64,000 nucleotides of DNA from Pseudomonas gingeri (GTDB taxonomy: Bacteria; Pseudomonadota; Gammaproteobacteria; Pseudomonadales; Pseudomonadaceae): NCBI RefSeq assembly GCF_013386165.1, contig NZ_JACAOS010000003.1, positions 288,287 through 352,286 on the forward strand, in the 5' to 3' direction. The position numbers and the translations under genes were made by a program. The notes below the pieces were generated by a model. That model did not search any database. It had not been told where the DNA came from and saw nothing but the letters and a program-made list of their open reading frames with translations. Positions 24,406 to 34,121 of the stretch are shown here, piece after piece; the stretch's first letter is position 1, and each line of letters begins with the position of its first letter.

Positions 24406-27288
24406 GTGGCGCGTGCGCAGTCCCATCCGAATCCAGTCCAGATCCGCTTCGCCGAATTCGAACTTGACGAGGCCAACGCGCGCTTGTTGCGCAACGCCGA
24501 AGCAGTGGCGCTGGCACCGACACCTTTCACGCTGCTGTGCGTACTCGCGCGGCAGCCGGGTACGTTGCTGAGCAAGGATGTCTTGCTTGACGCGGTGTGG
24601 GGCCATCGGTTCGTCAGCGACTCAGTGCTGAAGACCGCGATCAGCGACCTGCGCACCGTGTTGGGCGACGATCCGCGCGCGCCGCGTTTCATCGAGACCG
24701 TATCGCGCCGTGGTTATCGCTTCATCGCCACGCCAGCCCCCGCGCCAGCGACGCCACCGGCATCGACCATGGCGCCGACGAGTGGTGTGCGCCCTTTACT
24801 CACCTTCATTGGTCGTGGCGATGCCCTTTCAAGTCTGCAGCGGTCCTGGGGGCGTGCTTGTGACGGCCAGCGCGCGCTGGTCTGGCTCGCCGGCGAACCG
24901 GGGATCGGCAAGACCACATTGATTGAACATTTCGTCGCCGGTCTCGACGGTGTTATCTGTGCCCGTGGACATTGCATGGAGCACTACGGCACCGGCGAGC
25001 CTTACCTGCCGGTGCTGGAGGCGTTGGCCGAACTGTGCCGCAGCGATCCGGCGCTGCCGGAGTTGCTACGGGCCGTGGCGCCGACCTGGCTGCTGCAGTT
25101 GCCGTGGCTGAGCAGCGCGCAGGAGCGTGACGCGCTGCGCCGCGAGCTGGCCGGCGTCGGCCCGGAGCGCATGCTGCGCGAGATGGGCGAGCTGCTGGAC
25201 CGCTACACCGAGCAGCGACCGTTATTACTGGTGACCGAAGACCTGCACTGGAGCGACCGGGCGACCGTCCAGCTCATCGATTATGTTGCCCGGCGGCGTG
25301 GCCGCGCGCGACTGATGTGGCTGGCGAGCTTCCGTCTCGCCGAGGTCGTGGCCCTCGATCACCCGCTCAACTCGTTGCGCCACGAGCTGCGTCGGCAGCG
25401 ATTGTGCGAGGAACTGGTGCTCGATGCGTTCTCGGAGACCGAGGTCGCCGACTATGTCGCGCTGTGTTCGCCCTCGCTCGCGAGCGACGATGCCTTTGTG
25501 CGCGCCCTGCACGAGCGTACCGACGGCGTCCCATTGTTCGTGTCGTCGATCATCAGCGAAGTAATGGATCGAACGGACGACGAGGCCACCATCGAAGCGC
25601 GCCTGGCGGAGATGGCGGTTCCCGAGAATCTGGCGGCCATCATCGACCACTACATCGTCAAGCTTGAGCCGCAGCAACGCTCTCTGCTCGCGGCGGCGGC
25701 GGTGTGCGGTGCGGAGTTCAGGGTGGAGACGCTTTCGCTGGCCCTCGGGCACGACCTTGTTCGCGTCAGCGAGGTGTGCGAGGCACTGGTACGCGAGCAG
25801 GTCTGGCTCAGGCCGGCGCGGGTTGCCGGTGATGACGAGATGGAGGATCTGCCCTATGCCTTCCGACATGCGTTGTTCCGCCAGGTGCTTTACAGCCGCA
25901 CGCCGCGTTCGCTGCGTATCCAGTTGCATGGCCAGGTAGGTGTCGCCCTCGAAGGTGAACGTCTGGCCGGTACACCTGTTGCGGCGGCGGAGCTGGCGAT
26001 GCATTTCGAACGGGCCCGGCAGCCGATGATCGCGCTGCACTATTTCGCCGAGGCGGCGCAAGCTGCGCTGCTGCACTTCAGTCCGGCTTTGTGCATCGGC
26101 CTCGCTGAACGGGCGTTGGCCCTGCTGCCTCAGGCCGGGCAAGGTACGGAGCGGGATGCGCTGGAGATCACCTTGTGCACTTTGCAAGGGGTCTCGGCGC
26201 TCCAGACACTGGGTGTCGGCGATGCCACCAAGACGGCATTCGAACGCGCCTATGCGCTGCTGGTGCAGACGCCCGGGCATCCCCTGCGCGGACGTCTTCT
26301 GCACGGGTTTGGTTTCGTGCTGGGGCTGCGCGGCGACTATGCGCAGGCACTGGCGGTGGCGCAAAGCGCCGAAGCTCTCTCCTGTGAGGTCAATGATCCG
26401 CAGCTCATGCTGGCGGCGTGCAACGTGCAGGCCGAGGTGCACCACCTCCAGGGCCACACGCAGGTGACTCGTGCTTGGCTCGAACGTGGCCTTGGGATCG
26501 CCGAGGCGCTGGACATCGGGACGAACGAGATCTTCGCCGCCGACCCCCAGGTCACGTTGCGCGGGATGTTGGCCATCGAGCTGGTACGTTCCGGCCTGGT
26601 CGAGCAGGGCAGGGCTCACTTGCAACGGGCGCGGGTCCGTGCGCAGCAGCTTCGCCAGCCGATGACCCTGCTGGTTGCCACCTGGCAGGAGGCATTGCTT
26701 GAAGTGCGCATGGGCAACCCTGGCGGCCTGGTCGCGCTGGCCGACGAGATGCAGGCGCTGGTCGATGAGCACTCGCTCGCATTGGGCCGCACGGCCTGCC
26801 GCTGGTGGCATGGCTGGGCTGATGCGCACAAGGGCGCGCCGCGCGACGGTTATCGGCGCATTCGCGAAGCCTACGACGAACACATCGGACTGGGCATGCG
26901 CTCCGGTGCCAGCGAGGTGCTTGGCTATGCGGCCGAAGCCTTGCTGTTGGCGGGTGATTACGCGGGTGCACAGGTCCAGTTGCAGGAGGCACTTGGGGTC
27001 GCGCGTGAACTGGGCGAACGCGTCTACCTGTCGCAGTTGTTCCTGCTGGAGGCGGCTATTGCGCGGGAGATGGACAAGCCCGAGGCCAGCACCGCCGCCG
27101 TGCGACGTGCGGTGCAGGAGGCGCGTTCCCAGGAAGCCCCTTGGCTGGAGCTCCTGGCGCTCGTCGAGCTGTGTGAAGGGCATGATGCCCTGCCCGAGGA
27201 GCGCCAGGCCTTGGCAAGTCTGGTGACCGGGCTGCCCGAAATGGAGGGCTCCGAGCCGGTGAAACGGGCGCTGCTACTTTGTCCTTGA
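24406..27288 (+). CDS. Winged-helix regulator with AAA/NACHT-like ATPase and TPR-type C-terminus
   Basis: 960 aa if started at GTG 24406 (AGGA 8 bp upstream); an in-frame GTG at 24295 would add 37 residues lacking domain character. Domains: OmpR/PhoB-type winged helix at 11-108 (VLLDAVWGHRFVSDSVLKTA, VSRRGYRFIA), Pro/Ala linker, ATPase from 130 with Walker A GEPGIGKT (163-170) and Walker B RPLLLVTEDLHWSD, then helical TPR-like repeats from about 500 to the end. This is a one-component STAND-type regulator. Its stop overlaps the stop of the convergent RND gene by 15 bp. Its target could be the efflux operon or the divergent aromatic cluster; unproven. Confidence 0.88.
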   Translation: MARAQSHPNPVQIRFAEFELDEANARLLRNAEAVALAPTPFTLLCVLARQPGTLLSKDVLLDAVWGHRFVSDSVLKTAISDLRTVLGDDPRAPRFIETVSRRGYRFIATPAPAPATPPASTMAPTSGVRPLLTFIGRGDALSSLQRSWGRACDGQRALVWLAGEPGIGKTTLIEHFVAGLDGVICARGHCMEHYGTGEPYLPVLEALAELCRSDPALPELLRAVAPTWLLQLPWLSSAQERDALRRELAGVGPERMLREMGELLDRYTEQRPLLLVTEDLHWSDRATVQLIDYVARRRGRARLMWLASFRLAEVVALDHPLNSLRHELRRQRLCEELVLDAFSETEVADYVALCSPSLASDDAFVRALHERTDGVPLFVSSIISEVMDRTDDEATIEARLAEMAVPENLAAIIDHYIVKLEPQQRSLLAAAAVCGAEFRVETLSLALGHDLVRVSEVCEALVREQVWLRPARVAGDDEMEDLPYAFRHALFRQVLYSRTPRSLRIQLHGQVGVALEGERLAGTPVAAAELAMHFERARQPMIALHYFAEAAQAALLHFSPALCIGLAERALALLPQAGQGTERDALEITLCTLQGVSALQTLGVGDATKTAFERAYALLVQTPGHPLRGRLLHGFGFVLGLRGDYAQALAVAQSAEALSCEVNDPQLMLAACNVQAEVHHLQGHTQVTRAWLERGLGIAEALDIGTNEIFAADPQVTLRGMLAIELVRSGLVEQGRAHLQRARVRAQQLRQPMTLLVATWQEALLEVRMGNPGGLVALADEMQALVDEHSLALGRTACRWWHGWADAHKGAPRDGYRRIREAYDEHIGLGMRSGASEVLGYAAEALLLAGDYAGAQVQLQEALGVARELGERVYLSQLFLLEAAIAREMDKPEASTAAVRRAVQEARSQEAPWLELLALVELCEGHDALPEERQALASLVTGLPEMEGSEPVKRALLLCP

Positions 27289-30200
27289 CGCAGCCACCAG
27301 GTCGACGTCGACCGTTGTTGCCTGGGTAACGTCGGTCGGCTGGCGGCGCAGCTTGAACCACGCGGCATACAGCGCCGGGACAAAGAAGATCGTCAGCAGC
27401 GTCGCCACGGTAAGGCCGCCCATGATCGCGATGGCCATCGGTCCCCAGAACACACTGCGGGTAAGCGGGATCATCGCCAGCACCGTGGCCAGCGCCGTCA
27501 GCATCACCGGCCGGCTCCGATTGATGGCCGCTTCCAGTACCGCACTCCAGGGATCGCGTCCTTCGGCGATTTCGACCTGTATCTGGTCGATCAGGATCAC
27601 CGAGTTGCGCATGATCATGCCGCCGAGGGCGATGATGCCCAGGATCGCCACGAAGCCCAGCGGTGCCTGGAACACCAGCAGCGCCGGCACCACGCCGATC
27701 AGGCCCAGCGGCGCGGTCAGCACCACCATCCACATGCGCGAGAAGTTCTGCAGTTGCAGCATCAACAGCAGCAGGATGGCGATCAGCATCAACGGGGCCA
27801 CCGCCAGCAACGCGTGGTTGGCCTTGTCGCTTTCCTCCACCGCGCCGCCGATGTCGATGCGGTAGCCCGACGGCAGCTTCGCCTCGATACCCTTGAGCAA
27901 CGGCACGATCTCCTGGGTGACCGAGACCCCTTGTTCGCCGTCCTTCACGTCGGCGCGCACGGTAATCGCCATGTCGCGGTTGCGGCGCCACAACACCGGC
28001 TCTTCCAGTTCATCGCTGACCTGCGCCACCTGCGACAGCGGCACCACCGTGCCCTGGCGGGTGTAGAGGTTGAGGTTTTTCAGGGTATCGATGTTCAGGC
28101 GCTCTTCGGGTACGGCCCGGGCGACGATATCGATCAGGTCCTCATGCTCGCGCAGTTGCGACAGGGTCGCACCGTTCATCACGGTCTGGGTCGCCAGCGA
28201 CACGTCGGATGGCGTGAGGCCCAGGGCATTGGCCTTGTCCTGATCGAGCTTCACCTTCAAGGTGCGCACCGGATCGTTCCAGTCGAGCTGGACGTCGCGG
28301 ACTTTCGGGTTGGACGCAACCTGTGCCTCCACATCGCGGGCGATCTGGCGGACCTTCTGGGTGTCGGGGCCGACAATACGGAACTGCACCGGGTAGCCGA
28401 CGGGTGGCCCCAACTCCAACCGGGTCACGCGCACCCAGGCCTGTGGGAACTGTTGGTCGACCTCGGCCATCAGCCTTGTAAGCACACGTTCGCGGGCCTC
28501 CAGGTCCTTGGTCATCACGACCAGCTGGGCATAGCCCGGGTTCGGCAACTCGGGGTTGAGCGAGAGATAGAAGCGTGGTGCGCCGGCGCCGGTGTAGGCG
28601 GTGTAGAAACGCACGTCCTCATCCTTCGCCAGGAGCTGTTCCATGCGCTTGACCTGCTCGGTCGTCGCGGCGAACGATGCCCCTTCCTTGACGCGCATCT
28701 CGACGATCAGTTCGGGGCGCGAGCTGTTGGGGAAGAACTGCTGTGGTACCAGCTTCATGCCGACCAGCGCCAGGGCCAGGGCGCCAAAGGTGGTGCCGAT
28801 GACCACCCAGCGGCGCGCGACGGCCGTGTCAATCAGGCGGCGCAGCCCACGGTAGAACCTGGTGTCATGGGGATTGGCGGCATGGGCGTGGTGAGCGAGG
28901 TCCTTGGGCAGCAACTTGGTCGCGAGGAATGGCGTGAAAATCCCCGAGCAAAGCCACGAGAACAGCACCGCCGCGCCGACAATCCAGAAGATGCCGCCAG
29001 CGTACTCGCCGGTGGTGGACTTCGAGAAGCCAATCGGCATGAAGCCTGCGGCGGTGATCAGCGCGCCGGTCAGGCGCGGCATGGCAGTGGCCGAGTAGGA
29101 GAAGGCCGCAGCCTGGGCCCGGTCCCAGCCGGCTTCCATTTTAGACACCATCATCTCGATGGCGATGATCGCGTCATCCACCAGCAGGCCCAGGGCGATG
29201 ATCAGCGAGCCGAGCGAGATACGCTCGAGATTCCAGCCCATGGCCAGCATCACCAGCACCACGCCGCCCAGCACCAGCGGCACCGAGGTCGCGACCACCA
29301 GGCCAGCGCGCCAGCCCAGGCTGACAAAACTGACCACGATCACAATGATCAGGGCTTCGGCCAGGGCGTGGACGAAGTCGTGGATCGCATCCTTCACGGT
29401 GGTGGGCTGGTCGGCCACGCGCTCCAGCTCCACACCGTACGGCAGTTCGGATTGGATCTTGGCCACCGCCTGATCCATCGCCTCACCGAGTTGCACGATG
29501 TTGCCGTCGCTGGTCATCGTGATGCCGAGCATCAGTACCGGCTGGCCGTTGTGGCGTACGGTGTAGCTCGGCGGCTCCTCGAATCCGCGCGTGACCGTGG
29601 CGATGTCGCCGAGTTTGATCTGGCGATTACCGGCGGTGATGGGCATGTTGCGGATGTCATCGATATTGGCGAACTGACCGCTCACACGCACCATGACACG
29701 GTCGCCGTGAGTGTCGACCTGACCGGCCGGCAGCATGGCGTTCTGGCTCTTGAGGCTCTCGGCGATGGCCAATGGAGTGATGCCCAGCGCGGCCAGGCGC
29801 TCGTTCGAGAACTCGACGTAGACGCGCTTGGCCTGTTTGCCGATGACATCGACTTTCTTGACCATCGGCACCTTGAGCATCTGGCGCTTGATGTCCTCGG
29901 CCGCATCGGACAGGTCGGCGTGACCGACGCCGTCACCCTTGATCGCGTACATCAGGCCGTAGACATCGCCGTATTCGTCGTTGACGATCGGGCCGGTCAC
30001 CCCGTCGGGCATTTCCAGGCGCAGGTCGTTGAGTTTCTTGCGCGCCTGGTACCAGGCTTCGCTCTGGTCGGCCTTGGAAGTCCCCCCGCGCAGGGTGAGG
30101 GTCATGCCGCCATAGCCCTGCCGGGCAAAGGTGACCACTTTCTCGAAGTGGTCGATCTGCTCGAACTTCTTCTCCATGCGATTGAGGACCTGGTCCTGCA

Positions 30201-30384
30201 TTTGCTGGGCGGTGGCGCCCGGCCAGACGACCATGGCGGTCATCGACGGCACGGAGAAACTCGGGTCCTCAAGCTGGCCGAGCTTGGGCACACTGATGAG
30301 GCTGCTGACCGCGACGATGAGCAGGATGAACAGGACCAGGGAGGTGTGACGCAATGCCCAGTCGGTGAGGTTGAAGTTTTTCAT
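27274..30384 (-). CDS. RND efflux permease, inner-membrane subunit
   Basis: 1036 aa, the normal length for hydrophobe/amphiphile RND pumps. Twelve membrane helices with two large periplasmic loops. TM4 proton-relay residues are in IALGLLVDDAIIAIEMMVSK. The C-terminal half has LGFVAILGIIALGGMIMRNS, the family's repeated motif. It overlaps the adaptor gene by 4 bp (ATGA). It exports drugs or other amphiphiles using the proton gradient together with the adaptor and outer-membrane genes upstream. Confidence 0.95.
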   Translation of the reverse strand: MKNFNLTDWALRHTSLVLFILLIVAVSSLISVPKLGQLEDPSFSVPSMTAMVVWPGATAQQMQDQVLNRMEKKFEQIDHFEKVVTFARQGYGGMTLTLRGGTSKADQSEAWYQARKKLNDLRLEMPDGVTGPIVNDEYGDVYGLMYAIKGDGVGHADLSDAAEDIKRQMLKVPMVKKVDVIGKQAKRVYVEFSNERLAALGITPLAIAESLKSQNAMLPAGQVDTHGDRVMVRVSGQFANIDDIRNMPITAGNRQIKLGDIATVTRGFEEPPSYTVRHNGQPVLMLGITMTSDGNIVQLGEAMDQAVAKIQSELPYGVELERVADQPTTVKDAIHDFVHALAEALIIVIVVSFVSLGWRAGLVVATSVPLVLGGVVLVMLAMGWNLERISLGSLIIALGLLVDDAIIAIEMMVSKMEAGWDRAQAAAFSYSATAMPRLTGALITAAGFMPIGFSKSTTGEYAGGIFWIVGAAVLFSWLCSGIFTPFLATKLLPKDLAHHAHAANPHDTRFYRGLRRLIDTAVARRWVVIGTTFGALALALVGMKLVPQQFFPNSSRPELIVEMRVKEGASFAATTEQVKRMEQLLAKDEDVRFYTAYTGAGAPRFYLSLNPELPNPGYAQLVVMTKDLEARERVLTRLMAEVDQQFPQAWVRVTRLELGPPVGYPVQFRIVGPDTQKVRQIARDVEAQVASNPKVRDVQLDWNDPVRTLKVKLDQDKANALGLTPSDVSLATQTVMNGATLSQLREHEDLIDIVARAVPEERLNIDTLKNLNLYTRQGTVVPLSQVAQVSDELEEPVLWRRNRDMAITVRADVKDGEQGVSVTQEIVPLLKGIEAKLPSGYRIDIGGAVEESDKANHALLAVAPLMLIAILLLLMLQLQNFSRMWMVVLTAPLGLIGVVPALLVFQAPLGFVAILGIIALGGMIMRNSVILIDQIQVEIAEGRDPWSAVLEAAINRSRPVMLTALATVLAMIPLTRSVFWGPMAIAIMGGLTVATLLTIFFVPALYAAWFKLRRQPTDVTQATTVDVDLVAASRTK

Positions 30385-31499
30385 CGGGCGGCCTGCTGCG
30401 GGGTATTGATTTCACTGACCGCTGCGTCAAGCAGCACGACCTTGAGCCCGGGCGCCATCTTCTGTACGCCGGCGGTGACGATCAGAGCACCAGCTTGGGG
30501 GCCTGCGACCAGGACATCGTCGTTGCGGTAGCCCATCACGGTGACCTGTTTCAACGCGACGGTACCCGCCGACTCCTTGCCAAGGGGCGTGACCACCCAC
30601 ATCGCCGGCTGGCCGGAAAATTGCGTCAGCGCCGTGGCCGGCACGGCTGCCACCGAGATATCGGTTATCGCCCGTTCGGCCACCAACCTGGCCGTGGCGC
30701 CCAGCGGCAGCCGTCGTGCGTCGGTCAGGCTCAGTCGCGCACGGTAGGTGCGGGTTTGCGTCGCGGCCTGGGGCGACAGCTCGCGCAGTACGACACTGAA
30801 CAGCTCGTTTGGCGCGCTGGCCAATGAGGCCTTGAAGCTGGCCTGCTTGAAGAGCGCCACCTGATCCTCGGGCACGTCGACGACGATCTCGGGTTTGCCC
30901 GGGTCGGCGATCGAGACGACCGACTGGCCTTCCGCCAGGACTTGGCCGGTCTCGAAGTGCACGGCGGTGACCACACCGCTGCGCGAGGCGCGCAGCACCG
31001 TGTACTTGAGTCGGTTGCGGGCCAGTTCCAGCTTGCGTGCTTCGGTCTCGGCGCTCGCCTGTGCCGTCTGCGCATTGGTGCCGGCGCGCTCGTCCTCGGC
31101 GACACTGACCGAGCCATCGGTCTTCAGCGCGGACAGGCGACGGCGTTCCGAACCGGCCAGGCGGGCCTGCTCGACGGCCGCCGACCATTGCTGGCGAGCC
31201 GCTTCTTCGGCCAGGCGGTAGTCGTTGTCATCCAGCACCGCCAGGACGTCACCTTCGCGCACGGATTGGCCGACTTCGACCTTGCGTTGGGCGACCTTGC
31301 CGCCCACACGGAAGGCCTGGTCGACTTCATAGCGCGATTGCACGGTGCCCACGTAGCGGTTGGTCGCGCGGATCTGGTCATAGTTGACCGTGGCGGTGTG
31401 GACCGGGCGTGGGGGCTGTGCGGTCGGTTGCTCCGGGTTGCAGGCGCAGAGCATGGCGGCAGCGACCAGGACGCCGGCCGCGGTTAGAGAGTTTTTCAA
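30381..31499 (-). CDS. RND efflux periplasmic adaptor (membrane fusion protein), lipoprotein
   Basis: 372 aa. Signal sequence with lipobox LCAC gives an acylated Cys20. The HlyD/AcrA layout follows: VGGKVAQRKVEVGQSVREGD, VLAVLDDNDYRLAEEAARQQ (lipoyl half), a helical hairpin rich in Ala, Glu and Arg at about 110-165, then the second lipoyl half LRASRSGVVTAVHFETGQVL. It bridges the RND pump at 27274-30384 and the outer-membrane factor 29 bp upstream. Confidence 0.95.
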   Translation of the reverse strand: MKNSLTAAGVLVAAAMLCACNPEQPTAQPPRPVHTATVNYDQIRATNRYVGTVQSRYEVDQAFRVGGKVAQRKVEVGQSVREGDVLAVLDDNDYRLAEEAARQQWSAAVEQARLAGSERRRLSALKTDGSVSVAEDERAGTNAQTAQASAETEARKLELARNRLKYTVLRASRSGVVTAVHFETGQVLAEGQSVVSIADPGKPEIVVDVPEDQVALFKQASFKASLASAPNELFSVVLRELSPQAATQTRTYRARLSLTDARRLPLGATARLVAERAITDISVAAVPATALTQFSGQPAMWVVTPLGKESAGTVALKQVTVMGYRNDDVLVAGPQAGALIVTAGVQKMAPGLKVVLLDAAVSEINTPQQAAR

Positions 31500-31528
31500 G
31501 GGGATTCCTCTTTAAAAACGACGAATGC

Positions 31529-33043
31529 TTAAGTCCGCGGCGGACGTTGTGTGTCGGCGGTTGCGGTGGGCTGGGCGGGTTGTTCGAAGACTTGCCAGCC
31601 GCCGCCCAGCGCTTTGTAGAGCTGTACGCTGTCGAGCAGCAGGCGAGTGTTGCTCTCGGTGGCGTTCAGTCGGGCCGTGAGACGCGCCCGTTGCGTGTCC
31701 AGCAGTGGCAACAGGTCGACCTGCCCACGGTCATAAAGTGATTGGGCGCGGCTTTGTGCGGCCTCCGCCGACGCGGCGGCCAGTTGTAGCGTGCTGGCGC
31801 GGCGACGCTCCTGGGTCAGGGTGACCAAGGCATTCTCCACATCCTCCAGCGCCCTCGCGATGCCGTCCTCGGCGCGCAGTAATGCCTCGTTCTGAGCGCT
31901 TTCGGCGGCGTCGTTGATGGCTTGTGTGCGTCCGGCGTTGAAGATCGGCATGGCGAGCAGGCCCGCGACGTTGGTGTAGCGCGCGGCGCCGAGATCGACG
32001 CCGTTCAGGTCCAGGCCTTGGCGGCCGAAGGAGGCGCCGAGGAAGAGCCGCGGAAACCACTCTGCCGCGGCCTGCTGGCGGCGAGCATTGGCCGCATCGA
32101 CCTGCGCCATCAGTGCCAGCACGTCGGGCCGGCGCTTCAGCAGCTCGGCGGGCTGGCCCGGCTTGGCCACCGGCACGACCACATCGCCACTTGAGGGCTG
32201 GATGTTCACCGTATTGAACGCCTGGTCGCCGATCAGCACCGCAATGCGATGACGTGACACCGCCGCCTGGGTTTCCAGCGGCGGTATTTGCGCACGTGCC
32301 GACAAGGCATCGGTCTGTGCGCGCTCGACATCGAAAGGCGATGCCAGTCCGACCTGTTGACGCGCGATGACCAGGCGCAGCGTCTCATCCTGCATGGCCG
32401 AGATGGCGCGCAGCGTTGCAATCTGACGCAGCGTGCCGGCCAGTGTGAAGTAGTTGCTGACAACATCGCTCATCACCAGCAGGCGTACGCCGCGCATCGT
32501 GTGCTCCGAGGCCAGCGTATCGGCCTTGGAGGCCGCTGCGCCGGCGCGCAGGCGGCCGCTCAGGTCGAGTTCCCACGAGACGTCCAGGCCCACGCTGCTG
32601 GTCTTGGTATCCGGATAACCCTGCTTCGTGGCCGAGTTGTAACCGTTGTTGAGATCGACGCCGGAGGCGGACGCGCCGACACTCGGGAACAGCCAGGAGT
32701 GGCTGATCGTCTCGCCGGCACGGGCGGCGCGCAGGCGCTCGGCGGCAATCTTGACGTCGCGGTTCTCGCGCGCCGCACGGCGAACCAGATCCGTCAGTAC
32801 CGGGTCATGGTAAACCTCCCACCACGCCGCCTCGGGTTCCATATCGGAGACCGTGCTCGCGGAGAAGTTGGCTGGCAGCTCGACCGACGGCTTGACGACC
32901 GGCGTTGAGCACCCGGCCAGGGTGAAGGCGATCGATGTGGCAAGAACCGTCGCCATGGCCAGGCCCGCGAGGGGGCCGTCAGGTTTGCGGATCGTCCACC
33001 TGATGTGGCGCGTCAGGGTAAAAGAGCTTTGAAGTTGCAGCAT
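31529..33043 (-). CDS. Outer-membrane efflux lipoprotein, OprM/NodT family
   Basis: 504 aa. A basic N-terminus (RHIRWTIRK) and hydrophobic stretch end in lipobox LAGC (Cys45). Two repeated TolC-type coiled-coil regions follow, with family motifs PVLTDLVRRAARENRDVKIA, VGLDVSWELDLSGRLRAGAA and RRPDVLALMAQVDAANARRQ. First gene of the efflux operon. The 45-residue leader is long; a later Met at residue 30 would give a more typical signal peptide. Confidence 0.94.
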   Translation of the reverse strand: MLQLQSSFTLTRHIRWTIRKPDGPLAGLAMATVLATSIAFTLAGCSTPVVKPSVELPANFSASTVSDMEPEAAWWEVYHDPVLTDLVRRAARENRDVKIAAERLRAARAGETISHSWLFPSVGASASGVDLNNGYNSATKQGYPDTKTSSVGLDVSWELDLSGRLRAGAAASKADTLASEHTMRGVRLLVMSDVVSNYFTLAGTLRQIATLRAISAMQDETLRLVIARQQVGLASPFDVERAQTDALSARAQIPPLETQAAVSRHRIAVLIGDQAFNTVNIQPSSGDVVVPVAKPGQPAELLKRRPDVLALMAQVDAANARRQQAAAEWFPRLFLGASFGRQGLDLNGVDLGAARYTNVAGLLAMPIFNAGRTQAINDAAESAQNEALLRAEDGIARALEDVENALVTLTQERRRASTLQLAAASAEAAQSRAQSLYDRGQVDLLPLLDTQRARLTARLNATESNTRLLLDSVQLYKALGGGWQVFEQPAQPTATADTQRPPRT

Positions 33044-33134
33044 GGTGTCGGGCTCGTGTGGATTCGAGATGGCGCCAGGGTAGGGGCCGGTGCCTGTGGA
33101 GTCGTCATCGAAACGTCGTGATTCGGTCGCCCTG

Positions 33135-33377
33135 TCAGGTGCTCGATGGGGGGAGGGGAGGGAATTCTTCGGCAGGGTCCGTCGCCTGCTGTCCGGCCAC
33201 TGAATCGAGATCGACGAGCATCGACTTCAGCAATTCTTCGGCGGACGAAAAGTCGTGCTGGTCACCGGTGACCAGGTTTTCCAGGCGGCCGGCAAAGGCC
33301 TGCGCGGTGGCATCGCTACGCAGTTTCACCACGTACATGCGACGGTTGGGATATTTGGATTCGGGATTCAGGATCAT
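33135..33377 (-). CDS. Small conserved-looking protein of unknown function
   Basis: 80 aa. It begins MILNPESKYPNRRMYVVKLR and contains FAGRLENLVTGDQHDFSSAE followed by ELLKSMLVDL, with a Pro-rich tail PPLPPSST. No signal peptide or membrane segment. Composition and codon use look coding (GC-rich third positions). It stands 92 bp upstream of the efflux operon and is preceded by the 39-bp repeat copy 2 and an inverted repeat CCACGGG/CCCGTGG. Function not recognised. Confidence 0.65.
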   Translation of the reverse strand: MILNPESKYPNRRMYVVKLRSDATAQAFAGRLENLVTGDQHDFSSAEELLKSMLVDLDSVAGQQATDPAEEFPPLPPSST

Positions 33378-33429
33378 CGTTGACCACGGGACCAGGAAAG
33401 TTCGGTCCAGCTTAGGTGGGGCCCGTGGT

Positions 33430-33468
33430 CGAGTCGTAAGCGAAAGGTCAGGCTTCGGTCGGAACGCT
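33430..33468. repeat. 39-bp intergenic repeat, copy 2
   Basis: Near-identical to 13119-13157: CGAGTCGTAAGCGAAAGGTC then AGGCTTCGGTCGGAACGCT. It lies about 50 bp upstream of the small minus-strand gene at 33135-33377. Confidence 0.55.
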
Positions 33469-33612
33469 GGCTGGCGGTGAGGCGACCAGCAGTGCCATTG
33501 AGGCGCTTGTCCAACACTTTGCAGCTATCCTCGGAGAGCGGTCTCCGCGTCAACGCCATTGCTTCGAGGGGCGGCGGCACCTTTCCCCCATGAGTCAAGA
33601 GGACTGAATATC

Positions 33613-33981
33613 ATGAAAATCCCCGGCCCTGATCATCCCATCACTCTTACCCCATTCCAGGGGCGCGTCACCGTTCTCTTCAATGATGTCGTCGTCGCGC
33701 AGACCGACAAGGCCGTGAAGCTTGAGGAGGCCAGCTATCCGGCGGTTTTTTACATCCCGAGATCCGCCATTCGGGCTGAGCATTACGCGCGAACCGAGCA
33801 TCAAACCTATTGCCCCTATAAGGGCGATGCCCATTATTTCGACCTGAGCGCTGACGGGAAAACGGCTGAAAATGCGGTCTGGACTTACGAAAATGCCTAC
33901 CCGGCCGTGGCAGGAATCAAGGAATACGTCGCTTTTTACGCTGACAAGGTGACCTTCGACATCGAAGGCGCGCAAGGCTGA
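33613..33981 (+). CDS. DUF427 domain protein
   Basis: 122 aa from ATG at 33613, preceded by AAGAGGA about 10 bp upstream. It contains the DUF427 hallmarks GRVTVLFNDVVVAQTDKAVK, YPAVFYIPRSAIR and HQTYCPYKGDAHYFDL, where the Cys and Tyr/His pattern is invariant in the family. A small beta-rich cytoplasmic protein of unknown biochemical role, common in Pseudomonas. Single-gene unit. Confidence 0.92.
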   Translation: MKIPGPDHPITLTPFQGRVTVLFNDVVVAQTDKAVKLEEASYPAVFYIPRSAIRAEHYARTEHQTYCPYKGDAHYFDLSADGKTAENAVWTYENAYPAVAGIKEYVAFYADKVTFDIEGAQG

Positions 33982-34121
33982 TTACAGGGTTTGGTGTGGA
34001 ACCGCAGACGGATATCGCCTGACTCACATCGACACGGCATTAAAGAAAAATCGGTTCATAACGCCCCTGAACCTTATACTCCGCCCGCCGTCTAGGTAGG
34101 TCAGGTCCAGGAGTTGAAACC

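Noticed and set aside
25225..27183. 652-aa minus-strand open frame
   Set aside because: Antisense to the winged-helix/ATPase regulator; no domain motifs.
27754..30531. 925-aa plus-strand open frame
   Set aside because: It lies antisense to the RND permease gene, which has clear family motifs; its composition (His-, Gln-, Asp-rich) is typical of a GC-rich shadow frame.
33374..33598. 74-aa minus-strand frame overlapping the start of the small gene at 33135
   Set aside because: It covers the 39-bp intergenic repeat and has no family likeness.
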